This document shows, one piece after another, positions 48,677 through 59,098 of a DNA stretch of 64,000 nucleotides. Every line of letters begins with the position of its first letter. Within the stretch, counting starts at the first letter, position 1. Both the position numbers and the translations under genes were made by a program. A model generated the notes under the pieces. The model saw only the letters and a list, made by a program, of their open reading frames with translations, had not been told where the DNA came from and did no database searches. This DNA is from Conexibacter sp. CPCC 205762 (GTDB taxonomy: Bacteria; Actinomycetota; Thermoleophilia; Solirubrobacterales; Solirubrobacteraceae), in NCBI RefSeq assembly GCF_030646155.1, contig NZ_JAUTDN010000004.1, positions 124,001 through 188,000 on the forward strand, written 5' to 3'.

Positions 48677-50050
48677 ATGTCCGCGCTTGAGCAGTCCTCC
48701 TCCGAGCATCAGAGCCCGCACGCGCCGCCGCACAACGACGAGGCGGAGCAGTCGGTGCTGGGCGCGATCATGCTCGCCGACACGACGCTGTACGGCCTCA
48801 TCATCAACGAGGGGCTGAAGGCCGACCACTTCTACCGCCTCTCGCACCAGGCGATCTACCAGGCGATGCTCGACCTCTACGGCGAGAACCGCGAGATCGA
48901 CGTGCTGACGGTCACCGAGCACCTGCGCTCGATCGGCAGACTGGACGAGATCGGCGGGCCGACCGCGGTCGACGCGCTCGCGGGCACGGCGCCGGTCGCC
49001 GGCAACGTGCGCGAGTACGCGCGCATCGTCCACAGCAACGCGCTGCTGCGGCGTCTGCTGAAGACGACGCAGGAGATCCAGGCGAACGTCTACGGCCACG
49101 CCGCGCCGGCGCGCGAGGTGGTCGAGTGGGCCGAGCGCGACATCCTCGACGTCGCCCACGACGACCGCCAGAAGGACTTCCGCTCGATCGGGGCGGTGCT
49201 CGACGACGAGATCGACAAGCTCCACCAGATGTCGGTCGAGCACACGGTGCTGACCGGCACCCCGTCCGGCTTCAAGGATCTCGACGAGATAACCGGCGGC
49301 TTCCAGCCCGGCAACCTGATCATCCTCGCCGCACGCCCCTCGATGGGCAAGTCGGCGTTCGTCACGAACATCGCCGAGAACGCCGCGATCCAGCACAGAA
49401 AGCCGGTCGCGCTGTTCTCGCTCGAGATGTCCGAGGCCGAGCTGGCACAGCGCTTCGTCGCCTCGCAGGCGCGCATCAGAGGCGAGGACCTGCGCAGAGG
49501 CAGAGTCGCCGAGAACCGCTGGCCGAGAATCCTCGAGGCCTCCCAGCGGCTGGCCGACTCGCCGCTCTACGTCGACGACTCCTCCGACATCTCGATGCTG
49601 GAGGTGCGCGCGAAGGCGCGCCGGCTGGCGCAGCAGAACCCGGGCGGGCTCGGCCTGATCATCGTCGACTACCTGCAGCTGCTGCGCCCCGACGGCCGCG
49701 TCGAGAGCCGCGTCGAGCAGGTCGGTCAGATGAGCCGTGGCCTGAAGATCCTCGCGCGCGAGCTGGAGGTGCCGGTGATCGCGCTGTCGCAGCTGTCGCG
49801 TGCGGTCGAGACGCGCACCGACAAGAGACCGATCCTCTCCGACCTGCGCGAGTCCGGCCAGATCGAGCAGGACGCCGACCTCGTCATGTTCATCTACCGC
49901 GACGAGTACTACGACAGAGAGTCCGAGCGCGAGGGCGAGGCCGACATCATCATCGCCAAGCACCGCAACGGCGGGCTCGCGGACATCGTCCTGACGTTCC
50001 AGAAGGAATACCCGAAGTTCATGAACTTCGCCGGAGATCGCTTCCAGTAG
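48677..50050 (+). CDS. dnaB: Replicative DNA helicase DnaB
   Basis: A 457-residue hexameric 5'-3' helicase. N-terminal domain: PHNDEAEQSVLGAIMLA, DHFYRLSHQAIYQAMLDLY. RecA-like motor: Walker A ARPSMGKSAF, FSLEMSEAELAQR, Walker B LIIVDYLQLL, SQLSRAVETR with the arginine finger region, and DLRESGQIEQDADLVMFIYRDEYY (in parts). No intein interrupts the P-loop or other hot spots. Normal length. ATG 48677. Confidence 0.97.
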   Translation: MSALEQSSSEHQSPHAPPHNDEAEQSVLGAIMLADTTLYGLIINEGLKADHFYRLSHQAIYQAMLDLYGENREIDVLTVTEHLRSIGRLDEIGGPTAVDALAGTAPVAGNVREYARIVHSNALLRRLLKTTQEIQANVYGHAAPAREVVEWAERDILDVAHDDRQKDFRSIGAVLDDEIDKLHQMSVEHTVLTGTPSGFKDLDEITGGFQPGNLIILAARPSMGKSAFVTNIAENAAIQHRKPVALFSLEMSEAELAQRFVASQARIRGEDLRRGRVAENRWPRILEASQRLADSPLYVDDSSDISMLEVRAKARRLAQQNPGGLGLIIVDYLQLLRPDGRVESRVEQVGQMSRGLKILARELEVPVIALSQLSRAVETRTDKRPILSDLRESGQIEQDADLVMFIYRDEYYDRESEREGEADIIIAKHRNGGLADIVLTFQKEYPKFMNFAGDRFQ

Positions 50051-51391
<1,341 letters not shown>

Positions 51392-51410
51392 GCCGCGGCC
51401 GGCGCGGCGG

Positions 51411-52106
51411 CTAGCGCCAGCGTTCGATCAGCTGCTCGTCGGGGACCTCGCGCACCACGCGCGCCGGCACCCCCATCACGACCGCGCGCGGCGCCACGTC
51501 GCGCGTAACGACCGCGCCCGCGGCGACGAACGCCTCCTCGCCGACCTCGACGCCCGGCACCAGCACGGCGCCGCCGCCGATCCGGCAGGCGCGCCGCAGC
51601 GTCGCGCCTCTGAGCGTCGTCCCGCGGGCGATCCGGCCCATCGCGTCGTCGTTGGTCGTCATCGCGCACGGCCCGACGAAGACGTCGTCCTCGACGACCG
51701 AGAAGGCGGTCAGGTAGACCGAGGTCTGCACTCTCACGCGGTCGCCGACGACGACGTCGTTGTCGACCGCGGAGCCGCGGCCGATCACGGTCCGCTCGCC
51801 GATCGTGGCGCGCTCGCGCACGTACGCCTGGTCGCCGACGATCGCGCGCGGGCCGATCGAGGCGCCGTTGAAGACGACGGCGTTGCAGCAGATCGTCGCG
51901 CCATCGGCGATCGTCAGCGCCCCGGCGGCGCCGGCGGCCGCCGAGCCGGGCGCCAGCCGCGGGCCCTTGCCGAGCACGACGCCGTCCTCGATCGTGACCC
52001 CGTCCCCGATCACGACGTCGTCGTGGACGACGACGTTGGCGCCGAAGCGGACGCCTGCGCCGACGCGAGCGGTGGGGCTGAGGACGAGACCGGGTGCGCT
52101 GGACAT
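51411..52106 (-). CDS. Hexapeptide-repeat acyltransferase (WbpD-like)
   Basis: A 231-residue left-handed beta-helix protein. Hexapeptide turns recur through the length (VGAGVRFGANVVVHDDVVIG, TIEDGVVLGKG, VFVGPCAMTTNDD, VLVPGVEVGEEAFVAAGAVVTRDV, ending VVMGVPARVV). This is the pattern of UDP-sugar N-acetyltransferases such as WbpD/WlbB. Head-to-head with the Gfo/Idh gene (84 bases), and beside a UDP-sugar dehydrogenase and an epimerase, it probably acts in activated-sugar synthesis for a surface glycan. Confidence 0.85.
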   Translation of the reverse strand: MSSAPGLVLSPTARVGAGVRFGANVVVHDDVVIGDGVTIEDGVVLGKGPRLAPGSAAAGAAGALTIADGATICCNAVVFNGASIGPRAIVGDQAYVRERATIGERTVIGRGSAVDNDVVVGDRVRVQTSVYLTAFSVVEDDVFVGPCAMTTNDDAMGRIARGTTLRGATLRRACRIGGGAVLVPGVEVGEEAFVAAGAVVTRDVAPRAVVMGVPARVVREVPDEQLIERWR

Positions 52107-52190
52107 GCCCGAAGCGTAGGCGCTGGGAAGGCGCGAACACCGCGCGACGCGGTCGCCGGTCGGCCGCGCCAGCTACCCTTTCGCGGGCCG

Positions 52191-53207
52191 ATGACGCCGA
52201 ACTCCCCCGCACCTCTCCGCGCGGCCGTGCTCGGTCTCGGCATGATGGGCCGCCACCACGCGCGCCTGCTGCAGACGCTGCCGGGGGTCGAGTTCGCCGG
52301 CGCCGTCGACCCGGCCGGCGACAGACACGGCGTCGTGCGCGACCCGGCGCTCGTCTTCGCGACGCTGGAGCAGCTGCTCGACAGCGGCCGGCTCGACATG
52401 GCGGTCGTCGCGCTGCCGACGGAGGAGCACCTGCCGGCCGCGCTCGCGCTCACCTCCGCCGACGTCGCGATGCTGATCGAGAAGCCGCTCGCGGCCACGA
52501 CCGAGGACGCCGAGCTGATCATCGCCGCCGTCCGCCACCGCGGCCTCGCCGCGGCCGTCGGCCACGTCGAGCGCTTCAACCCGTCGCTGGTGGCGCTGCG
52601 CAGACGGCTGGAGGCCGGGCAGCTCGGCGACGTCTTCCTCGTCGCGACCGAGCGCGTCGGCCCGTTCCCGGAGCGGATCAAGGACGTCGGCGTGATCAAG
52701 GACCTCGCGACCCACGACCTCGACATCGTCAGCTGGATCGCCGGATCGCCGATCACGACCGTCGCGGCGCAGACGGCCCACCGCACCGGCCGGCCGCACG
52801 AGGACCTCGTGCTCGTCAACGGCCGCGTCGCCTCCGACGTCCCCTTCAACACGATGGTCGACTGGCTGTCGCCGACGAAGACGCGCCGCACGCGCGTGCT
52901 CGGCGACCGCGGCATGCTCGTCGCCGAGACCGTCACCGCCGACCTGACCTTCTACGAGAACGGCCAGGTCACCTCCGACTGGAGCAGCTCGCAGGCGCTG
53001 CGCGGCGTCACCGAGGGCGACGCGACGCGCTACGCGCTGGCCCGCAGCGAGCCGATCCGCAGCGAGCTGGAGGCCTTCCGCGATCTCGTCGCCGGCGATC
53101 CCGACGCCCCGGTCGTGACGCTCGCGCAGGGCTTCGCGGCCGTGCGCGCGGCCGAAGCGGTGCTGGAGAGCGCGCAGAGCGGCCGGACGGTGCAGGTCGC
53201 ACCGTGA
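52191..53207 (+). CDS. Gfo/Idh/MocA-family oxidoreductase
   Basis: A 338-residue NAD(P)-dependent oxidoreductase. Rossmann start AAVLGLGMMGRHHARLL, VVALPTEEHLPAALAL, IEKPLAATTEDAELI with the catalytic Lys (EKP), GHVERFNPSL and IKDLATHDLDIVSW with the active-site His. Members in sugar loci (WbpB/WlbA) oxidise the 3-position of UDP-GlcNAcA. Its stop overlaps the GTG of the UDP-sugar dehydrogenase (GTGA), so the two are co-translated. Confidence 0.9.
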   Translation: MTPNSPAPLRAAVLGLGMMGRHHARLLQTLPGVEFAGAVDPAGDRHGVVRDPALVFATLEQLLDSGRLDMAVVALPTEEHLPAALALTSADVAMLIEKPLAATTEDAELIIAAVRHRGLAAAVGHVERFNPSLVALRRRLEAGQLGDVFLVATERVGPFPERIKDVGVIKDLATHDLDIVSWIAGSPITTVAAQTAHRTGRPHEDLVLVNGRVASDVPFNTMVDWLSPTKTRRTRVLGDRGMLVAETVTADLTFYENGQVTSDWSSSQALRGVTEGDATRYALARSEPIRSELEAFRDLVAGDPDAPVVTLAQGFAAVRAAEAVLESAQSGRTVQVAP

Positions 53208-54475
53208 ACGTCGTCGTCGTCGCGCTCGGCAAGATCGGCCTCCCGCTCGCGGTCCACGCGGCGCTCGCCGGCCACCACGTCGTCGGCTGCGACGTCGACC
53301 CGGAGGTCTGCGAGCTCGTCAACCGGGCCGAGGAGCCGTTTCCCGGCGAGGCGGGGCTGAAGGCCGCGCTCGAACAGGTCGTCGGCGACGGCCGGCTGCG
53401 CGCGCAGACCGACACGACCGCCGCCGTCGCGGAGGGCCCGGAGCTGGTGATCGCGGTGCCGCCGCTGATCGTCGACGCCGACGCGAGACCGGACTGGCAG
53501 ATCCTCGACACCGTCGTCGCCGACATCGCGCGCGGCCTCAGAGCGGGCACGACCGTCTCGATCGAGACGACCGTCCCGGCCGGCACCACGCGCGAGCGGA
53601 TCGCGCCGGCGCTCGCCGCCGGCAGCGGGCTGGCGATGGAGCAGGAGTTCTTCACCGTCTTCAGCCCCGAGCGCGTCTACAGCGGCCGCATCTTCAGAGA
53701 CCTCGACACGTACCCGAAGCTGGTCGGCGGCCTGTCGGCCGCCGGCGAGGCGCGCGGCGTCGAGCTGTACAGCCGGTTCATCGGCGGCGACGCCGCGGTC
53801 TGGGCGATGGGCTCGGCCGAGGCGGCCGAGCTGACGAAGCTGGCGGAGACGACCTACCGCGACGTCAACATCGCGCTCGCGAACGAGTTCGCCCAGCACG
53901 CCGACGCGCTCGGCGTCGACGTCGGGCGCGTGATCGACGCCGCCAACAGCCAGCCGTTCAGCCACATCCACCGGCCGGGCGTCGCCGTCGGCGGTCACTG
54001 CATCCCGGTCTACCCGCACTTCTACCTGCAGGGCGACGCCGGCGCGCGGCTGCCGGCGACGGCGCGCCAGATCAACGGCCAGATGCCGGCCTACGCGGTC
54101 GATCTCGTCGCTGCAGAGCTGGGCGGGCTGACGGGCAAGCGCGTGCTGATCCTCGGCGTCGCCTATCGCGGCGACGTGCGCGAGACGGCCTTCTCCGGCG
54201 CCTTCGGGCTGCGTGACGCGCTCGCCGCCGGTGGCGCGACGCCGCTGGCGACCGATCCGCTCTACAGCGACGACGAGCTGCGCGCGCTCGGCTTCGAGCC
54301 GTGGGACGGGACGCCCGTCGACGGCGCGATCCTGCAGGCCGACCACGTCGCCTACCGCACGCTCGGGCCGGCGGACCTGCCCGGCCTGAGCGCGCTGGTC
54401 GACGGGCGCGACGCGCTCGACCCGGAGCCGTTCCGGGCCGCCGGCGTCTCCGTCCGCCGCATCGGCCGCCCCTAG
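53204..54475 (+). CDS. UDP-N-acetyl-hexosamine 6-dehydrogenase (WecC/WbpA-like)
   Basis: A 423-residue UDP-sugar dehydrogenase. N-terminal Rossmann NVVVVALGKIGLPLAVHAALAGH, ETTVPAGTTRE, the central helix SAEAAELTKLAETTYRDVNIALANEF (in parts), the catalytic Cys in VGGHCIPVYPHF and the C-terminal domain with ILGVAYRGDVRETAFSG. It would oxidise UDP-ManNAc or UDP-GlcNAc to the uronate. The usual GxGxxG is GKIGLP here (VALGKIGLP), a modest deviation. Operon with the Gfo/Idh gene. Confidence 0.9.
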   Translation: MNVVVVALGKIGLPLAVHAALAGHHVVGCDVDPEVCELVNRAEEPFPGEAGLKAALEQVVGDGRLRAQTDTTAAVAEGPELVIAVPPLIVDADARPDWQILDTVVADIARGLRAGTTVSIETTVPAGTTRERIAPALAAGSGLAMEQEFFTVFSPERVYSGRIFRDLDTYPKLVGGLSAAGEARGVELYSRFIGGDAAVWAMGSAEAAELTKLAETTYRDVNIALANEFAQHADALGVDVGRVIDAANSQPFSHIHRPGVAVGGHCIPVYPHFYLQGDAGARLPATARQINGQMPAYAVDLVAAELGGLTGKRVLILGVAYRGDVRETAFSGAFGLRDALAAGGATPLATDPLYSDDELRALGFEPWDGTPVDGAILQADHVAYRTLGPADLPGLSALVDGRDALDPEPFRAAGVSVRRIGRP

Positions 54476-54508
54476 ACCGAGCAAGCGCCCGGTCGCAGCG
54501 GTCGCCGG

Positions 54509-55582
54509 CTACGCGCCGGTCAGCCGCGCGAGCGCCTCGACGACCCGCTCGCCCGCTCTGCCGTCGCCGTACAGCTGCAGACGCGCGGACGGCGGCGTCC
54601 GCTCCAGCGCCGCCAGCGTCCGCTCCGCGTCGAGGTCGACGAGCACGTTCCAGCCCGCCTCGACCGTCTCGACCCACTCCGTGTTCGGCCGCATCGTCAC
54701 GCACGGGACGCCGGCCAGGTAGGCCTCCTTCTGGACGCCGCCGGAGTCGGTCACGATCGCGCTGGCGTTGCACAGCAGCGCGGTGAAGTCGAGGTAGCCG
54801 AGCGGCGGCGCCAGCCGCAGCAGCGGCGACCGCTCCAGCCGCTCCAGCAGGCCGGCCGCCTCCAGCCGAGCGCGCGTGCGCGGGTGCAGCGGGAAGACCG
54901 TCGGCAGCGGCAGCGCGAGCAGCAGCTCGACCAGCAGCGCCAGCCGCGCCGGCTCGTCGACGTTGCCGGCGCGGTGCGCGGTCGCGAGCAGGTAGCCGCC
55001 CGGCTCGACGCCGTACGGCTCCAGCGTGCTCGCGCGGGCGCGAGCGCCGGGCTGCAGCAGCTGCGCGACGTCGACCATCACGTCGCCGACCAGCTCGACC
55101 TCGCCGGCGACCGACTCGCGCGCGAGGTTGCCGGCCGCGGTCTGCGACGGCACGAGCAGCAGCGCGGACAGGTGGTCGGTGACGACGCGGTTGACCTCCT
55201 CCGGCATCGTGCGGTCGAACGAGCGCATGCCGGCCTCGACATGCGCGACCGGGATCCCCTGCTGGACGGCGGCGAGCGCGCCCGCGAGCGTCGAGTTGGT
55301 GTCGCCGTAGACGAGCAGCGCGTCCGGTCTGACGTCGGCCAGCAGCGGCTCCAGCGCCGCCAGCATCCGCGCCGTCTGCGCGGTGTTGGTGCCGCCGCCG
55401 ATGCCGAGCATGTGGTCCGGCGGCGGCAGCTCCAGCTCGTCGAAGAAGACCTGCGACAGCTCGCGGTCGTAGTGCTGGCCGGTGTGGACGGTGATCTCCT
55501 CACCGCGGCTGCGCAGGCGCGAGGAGACGGCGGCCGCCTTGATGAACTGCGGCCGGTTGCCGATCACGGTCAGGATCCGCAT
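54509..55582 (-). CDS. wecB: UDP-N-acetylglucosamine 2-epimerase
   Basis: A 357-residue non-hydrolysing epimerase. Visible: ILTVIGNRPQFIKAAAVS, VHTGQHYDRELSQVFFDEL, VYGDTNSTLAGALAA, HVEAGMRSFDRTMPEEVNR (in parts), LATAHRAGNVDEP and IVTDSGGVQKEAYLAGVPCVTMR with TEWVETV. It makes UDP-ManNAc (or a 3-substituted analogue). It lies on minus, facing the dehydrogenase; the class IV aminotransferase-like gene ends 3 bases upstream of its ATG, so those two are co-transcribed. Confidence 0.94.
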   Translation of the reverse strand: MRILTVIGNRPQFIKAAAVSSRLRSRGEEITVHTGQHYDRELSQVFFDELELPPPDHMLGIGGGTNTAQTARMLAALEPLLADVRPDALLVYGDTNSTLAGALAAVQQGIPVAHVEAGMRSFDRTMPEEVNRVVTDHLSALLLVPSQTAAGNLARESVAGEVELVGDVMVDVAQLLQPGARARASTLEPYGVEPGGYLLATAHRAGNVDEPARLALLVELLLALPLPTVFPLHPRTRARLEAAGLLERLERSPLLRLAPPLGYLDFTALLCNASAIVTDSGGVQKEAYLAGVPCVTMRPNTEWVETVEAGWNVLVDLDAERTLAALERTPPSARLQLYGDGRAGERVVEALARLTGA

Positions 55583-55585
55583 CGC

Positions 55586-56377
55586 TCAGCGCTCCCGCAG
55601 CTCGTCGCGGATCTGCTCGCCGACGCGCGCCGCGAGGTCGCGCGTGACGGCGCCGACCGCCAGCTCGGCGTCGTCGACGCCGACGACCGGGACGATCCCG
55701 AACGCGGTCGTGGCCAGCAGCAGCTCGTCCGCCCGCTTCAGCCGGTCGAGTGCGATCGGCTGCTGCTGCGCGCCGCTGAGCGCGATCACGCGCGCGCGCA
55801 TCACGCCGTCGGCGACGTGATCGTCGAGCGGGGTCGTCAGCAGCCTGCCGCCGGCGACCCAGAAGAGCGCGCCGGCGGGACTCTCCAGCGCGCGCCCGTG
55901 CGGCGTCACCAGGAGCGCCGCGTCGAAGCCGCGCTCGCGCGCCTGGCGGCTCGCCAGCGCCTGCCCGGCGGCGCCGAGCGCGCCGATCCCGTCGAGCAGG
56001 CGCGGCGGCGCGTAGGTGACAGTCGCCAGCCGCACCTGCGCGGGCGCGGGCGGCGCCGGCTCGGTCAGCAGCAGGCGACGGCCGCCGCGCGTGACGACGA
56101 TCCGCAGCAACCCGTGCTCGGGGCCGGTGCCGGCGGCGGTCAGCAGCTCTGCGACGTCGGTGTGGACGGCGTCGAGGTCGAGCGGCAGGCGCAGCCCGGC
56201 GGCGGAGCGCTCCAGCCGCGCGAGGTGGTCGGCGAGCGCGACCGGGCGGCCGCCGTGGAGCCGCAGCAGCTCGCTGACGCCGTCGCCCTGCAGCAGCCCG
56301 TCGTCGGTTGCCGGGATGCGCGCCTCGGCGGCGGGCAGCACGACGCCGTCGAGACAGGCGAGAAGGGCGCTGGACAT
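55586..56377 (-). CDS. Aminotransferase class IV-like protein lacking the PLP lysine
   Basis: A 263-residue protein with the fold of branched-chain aminotransferases and aminodeoxychorismate lyase: DDGLLQGDGVSELLRLHGGRP (in parts), HLARLERSAAGLRLPL, ARERGFDAALLVTPHGRALE and ADELLLATTAFGIVPVVGVD. The Schiff-base Lys normally precedes the N-Y motif; the matching stretch here is DGIGALGAAGQALASRQ (about 129-145) with no lysine, and the only Lys in the protein is Lys214, in the wrong region. It is probably not a standard PLP enzyme. Directly upstream of wecB. ATG 56377. Confidence 0.8.
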   Translation of the reverse strand: MSSALLACLDGVVLPAAEARIPATDDGLLQGDGVSELLRLHGGRPVALADHLARLERSAAGLRLPLDLDAVHTDVAELLTAAGTGPEHGLLRIVVTRGGRRLLLTEPAPPAPAQVRLATVTYAPPRLLDGIGALGAAGQALASRQARERGFDAALLVTPHGRALESPAGALFWVAGGRLLTTPLDDHVADGVMRARVIALSGAQQQPIALDRLKRADELLLATTAFGIVPVVGVDDAELAVGAVTRDLAARVGEQIRDELRER

Positions 56378-56473
56378 CGGCGAAAGATGGTCGCAGGTTG
56401 CACGCGGAGCCGCTTCCGGGGAGACTGGCCAGGCAGCCAGTCCGCGCCACCGCATCTGAGGAGACCGCACGTC

Positions 56474-57427
56474 ATGGCCAGAGAACCCCGCTCGCTCGCC
56501 GGCAAGGTCGTGGCGATCACCGGCGGCGCACGCGGCATCGGCCGCGCGACGGCGGTGGCGCTCGTGCGCCGCGGCGCGAAGGTCGCGATCGGCGACCTCG
56601 ATCCGGCGCTGACCGACCAGGCCGCGAAGGAGATCGGCGCCGGCACGATCGGGCTGCCGCTCGACGTCACCGACCGCACCTCGTTCGAGGCCTTCCTCGA
56701 CGCGGTCGAGCAGCGGCTCGGGCCGCTCGACGTGCTCGTCAACAACGCCGGCATCATGCTGCTCGGCTCCTTCACCGACGAGGACGACGCCGTCACCGAC
56801 CGCCAGATCGACATCAACCTGCGCGGCGTCGCGACCGGGTCGAAGCTCGCGCTGAGACGGTTCCTGCCGCGCCGCAGCGGCCATCTCGTCAACGTCGCCT
56901 CGACCGCCGGCAAGTCCGGCATCCCCGGCGGCGCGACCTACTCGGCGACGAAGTTCGCCGTCGTCGGGCTGACGGAGGCGATCCGCGCCGAGATCCGCGG
57001 CAGCGGCGTCGAGACGAGCGTCGTGATGCCGGTGCCGGTCAGAACGCGGCTCGCCGCCGGCCTGCAGAAGGGCCGCGGCGTCGCGGTCGTCGAGCCGGAG
57101 GACGTCGCCGCCGAGATCGTCGACGCGCTCGAGCAGCCGCGCCACGACGTCTTCGTGCCGCGCTCGATCGGCCGCACGGTCCGCGCCGCGGCGCTGCTGC
57201 CGCGCGGCGCGACCGAGGCGGTCGGGCGCCTGATGAAGACCGACAGAGTGCTCGCGGGCGCGGACAGCGGCGCCCGCGCCGCCTACGAGCGCGAGGCCGG
57301 CCTCGCGGCCGCGGCACCGGCGCTGCCGCCGGCGCCCGAGCCGATCGCCGCGCCGGAGGCGGCCGGCGAGCCCGAGCACGAGCACGAGACGAGCGACGAG
57401 ACGCTCCGCGCCGGCGGCGACGCCTGA
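56474..57427 (+). CDS. Short-chain dehydrogenase/reductase with acidic C-terminal extension
   Basis: A 317-residue SDR. Cofactor loop ITGGARGIGRATAVAL, NNAG in VLVNNAGIMLLGSF, catalytic Ser in VNVASTAGKSG and YSATKFAVVG (YxxxK). An Asp after strand 2 (GDLDP) suggests NAD preference. The core ends near 250; the rest is a longer tail, finishing in an Ala/Pro/Glu/His-rich segment. Substrate unknown. Divergent from the class IV-like gene by 96 bases. Confidence 0.88.
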   Translation: MAREPRSLAGKVVAITGGARGIGRATAVALVRRGAKVAIGDLDPALTDQAAKEIGAGTIGLPLDVTDRTSFEAFLDAVEQRLGPLDVLVNNAGIMLLGSFTDEDDAVTDRQIDINLRGVATGSKLALRRFLPRRSGHLVNVASTAGKSGIPGGATYSATKFAVVGLTEAIRAEIRGSGVETSVVMPVPVRTRLAAGLQKGRGVAVVEPEDVAAEIVDALEQPRHDVFVPRSIGRTVRAAALLPRGATEAVGRLMKTDRVLAGADSGARAAYEREAGLAAAAPALPPAPEPIAAPEAAGEPEHEHETSDETLRAGGDA

Positions 57428-57445
57428 GCGCGCCGCGACGACGAA

Positions 57446-58801
57446 TCAGCCGGCGGTCGGCGCAGCGGCGGCGGGGAAGCGCTCCAGGCCGGTCGCCGTC
57501 TCGATCCACGTCTCGCCGCGATGGGCGAAGGCGTGCGCCAGCTGGTGACCGATCGCGGTCGCTGCGATCGCCGCCGCCGCGATCCGGTCGAGGTCCTGCG
57601 CGACGCCGATCGGGAACAGCGCCGCGGTCTCGCGCGTGACGTCGTTGGAGCCGGCTCGCAGGACGGTCGGCAGCCCCGGCTGGACCGCCAGCGCGGCGAC
57701 GCTGATCGCGACGTTGACGAGCTCGTCGCTGGTGACCGCCGCGAGCGCTCGGGCGCGCCCGAGCGACAGCCGCTCGAGCACGTAGCGATCGCCGCCGCGG
57801 CCGATCACGACCGGCACCTTCAGCCCGCGCGCGAGCGCGACGTTGGGCGCCTGCGGGTCCTGCTCGACGGCCACGACCGGGATCCCCATCGCGCGCAGCT
57901 CGAGGCAGACGCGGAAGCCGACCTGTCCGAGCCCGGCGACGACGACGTGGCCGGAGCGGGGGATCGTGCGCGCGCCGACGATGCCGGTCAGCCGGCGGCT
58001 CAGCACGCGGTTGACGAGCGCGGCGGTGAAGACGGCCGTCAGCACGACGCCGAGCGCCATCGACGCGATCCCGTACAGGCGCGCCCAGGTCTCCCCGTGC
58101 TCGAAGAAGCCGCTCGGCCCGACGGCGGCGATCGCCTTCGTCGCCTCGTAGGCGGCGATCACGAACGGCTCGTGCTCGCTGGTGACGAGCGCCAGCAGCG
58201 TCTCCAGCACGACGAGCGCGACGAGCCCCAGCAGCGACCACAGCAGCAGCGCCGCGTCGCGGTCCGGCGGCCGGAACTGCGCGCGCAGCCAGCGCAGCAC
58301 GCGCAGCGGCCCGCTCGGCGGGCGATAGGGATAGGGCGCGACGCGGGGCAGCGTCTCCTCGGGGGCGTGCTCCTCGGCTATCTCCGGGTCGCCGTGCACC
58401 GCGACGAGGCCGTCGAGCGTGTCGTCGCCGCGATGCAGCGCGACGAGCCGCCGGTCGACGCACGGCCCGACGATCGCGCCGGCCGACGCGTCAGCCATCG
58501 AGACGACGTTGCAGTTGGGGATCGCGCGGATCAGCTGCTCCGCGACGGTGCGGTCGAAGATCGTCACGACGAGGCGGATCCGCGGCCGCAGGTACTCGAC
58601 CAGCAGCGCGGTGCGCATCGCGGCGATGTCGTCGCGATCGATGACGGTGACCGCGGCGGTCGTCTCGTCGGCGAGCGCGCGGCGCAGCTCGCGATCGACG
58701 GGACGGCGCAGGCGGCGGACCGATCTGCCGGCATCGCGCAGCGTCTGCTCGACGCCGGCCGCGAGCGGCCCGTCCCCGATCAACAGGTGAAGCCCGGACA
58801 T
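57446..58801 (-). CDS. Two-RCK-domain ion channel-like membrane protein
   Basis: A 451-residue protein. Residues about 1-115 form a TrkA-N/RCK-like domain (LHLLIGDGPLAAGVEQTL). Two membrane helices (LLLWSLLGLVALVVLETLLALV and ASMALGVVLTAVFTAALV, in parts) flank a pore-like segment ATKAIAAVGPSGFF. A second NAD-binding RCK domain follows (GHVVVAGLGQVGFRV, VVAVEQDPQ). The potassium filter TVGYG is not present; AVGPSG takes its place, so ion choice is uncertain. ATG 58801 (MSGLHLL) is preferred over the upstream ATG at 58864 because the fold starts there. Confidence 0.78.
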   Translation of the reverse strand: MSGLHLLIGDGPLAAGVEQTLRDAGRSVRRLRRPVDRELRRALADETTAAVTVIDRDDIAAMRTALLVEYLRPRIRLVVTIFDRTVAEQLIRAIPNCNVVSMADASAGAIVGPCVDRRLVALHRGDDTLDGLVAVHGDPEIAEEHAPEETLPRVAPYPYRPPSGPLRVLRWLRAQFRPPDRDAALLLWSLLGLVALVVLETLLALVTSEHEPFVIAAYEATKAIAAVGPSGFFEHGETWARLYGIASMALGVVLTAVFTAALVNRVLSRRLTGIVGARTIPRSGHVVVAGLGQVGFRVCLELRAMGIPVVAVEQDPQAPNVALARGLKVPVVIGRGGDRYVLERLSLGRARALAAVTSDELVNVAISVAALAVQPGLPTVLRAGSNDVTRETAALFPIGVAQDLDRIAAAAIAATAIGHQLAHAFAHRGETWIETATGLERFPAAAAPTAG

Positions 58802-58904
58802 GCGCGAACGATACGGCCGCGGTGGCGGCGGTGCGGCCCGGCTCGAACGCCCGGAAAACAGCAACGCCCGCCGGGCGGAAGCGCGCGACGGGCGAGGAAG
58901 ACGA

Positions 58905-58977
<73 letters not shown>

Positions 58978-59098
58978 TGGGGTCGCCGGCATGCGACGAA
59001 CGACGAAGGATTCTAGAGGGTCCGGCGCGAACGCGTCGGCTCGCGCGCACGGTGGGCTCGGGGACGCGCAAGCGGCGCGCCCCTGGGAACGCGAGACG

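Noticed and set aside
54884..56473. Plus-strand open extension upstream of the SDR gene
   Set aside because: Runs antisense to wecB and the class IV gene; SDR homology starts at the ATG 56474.
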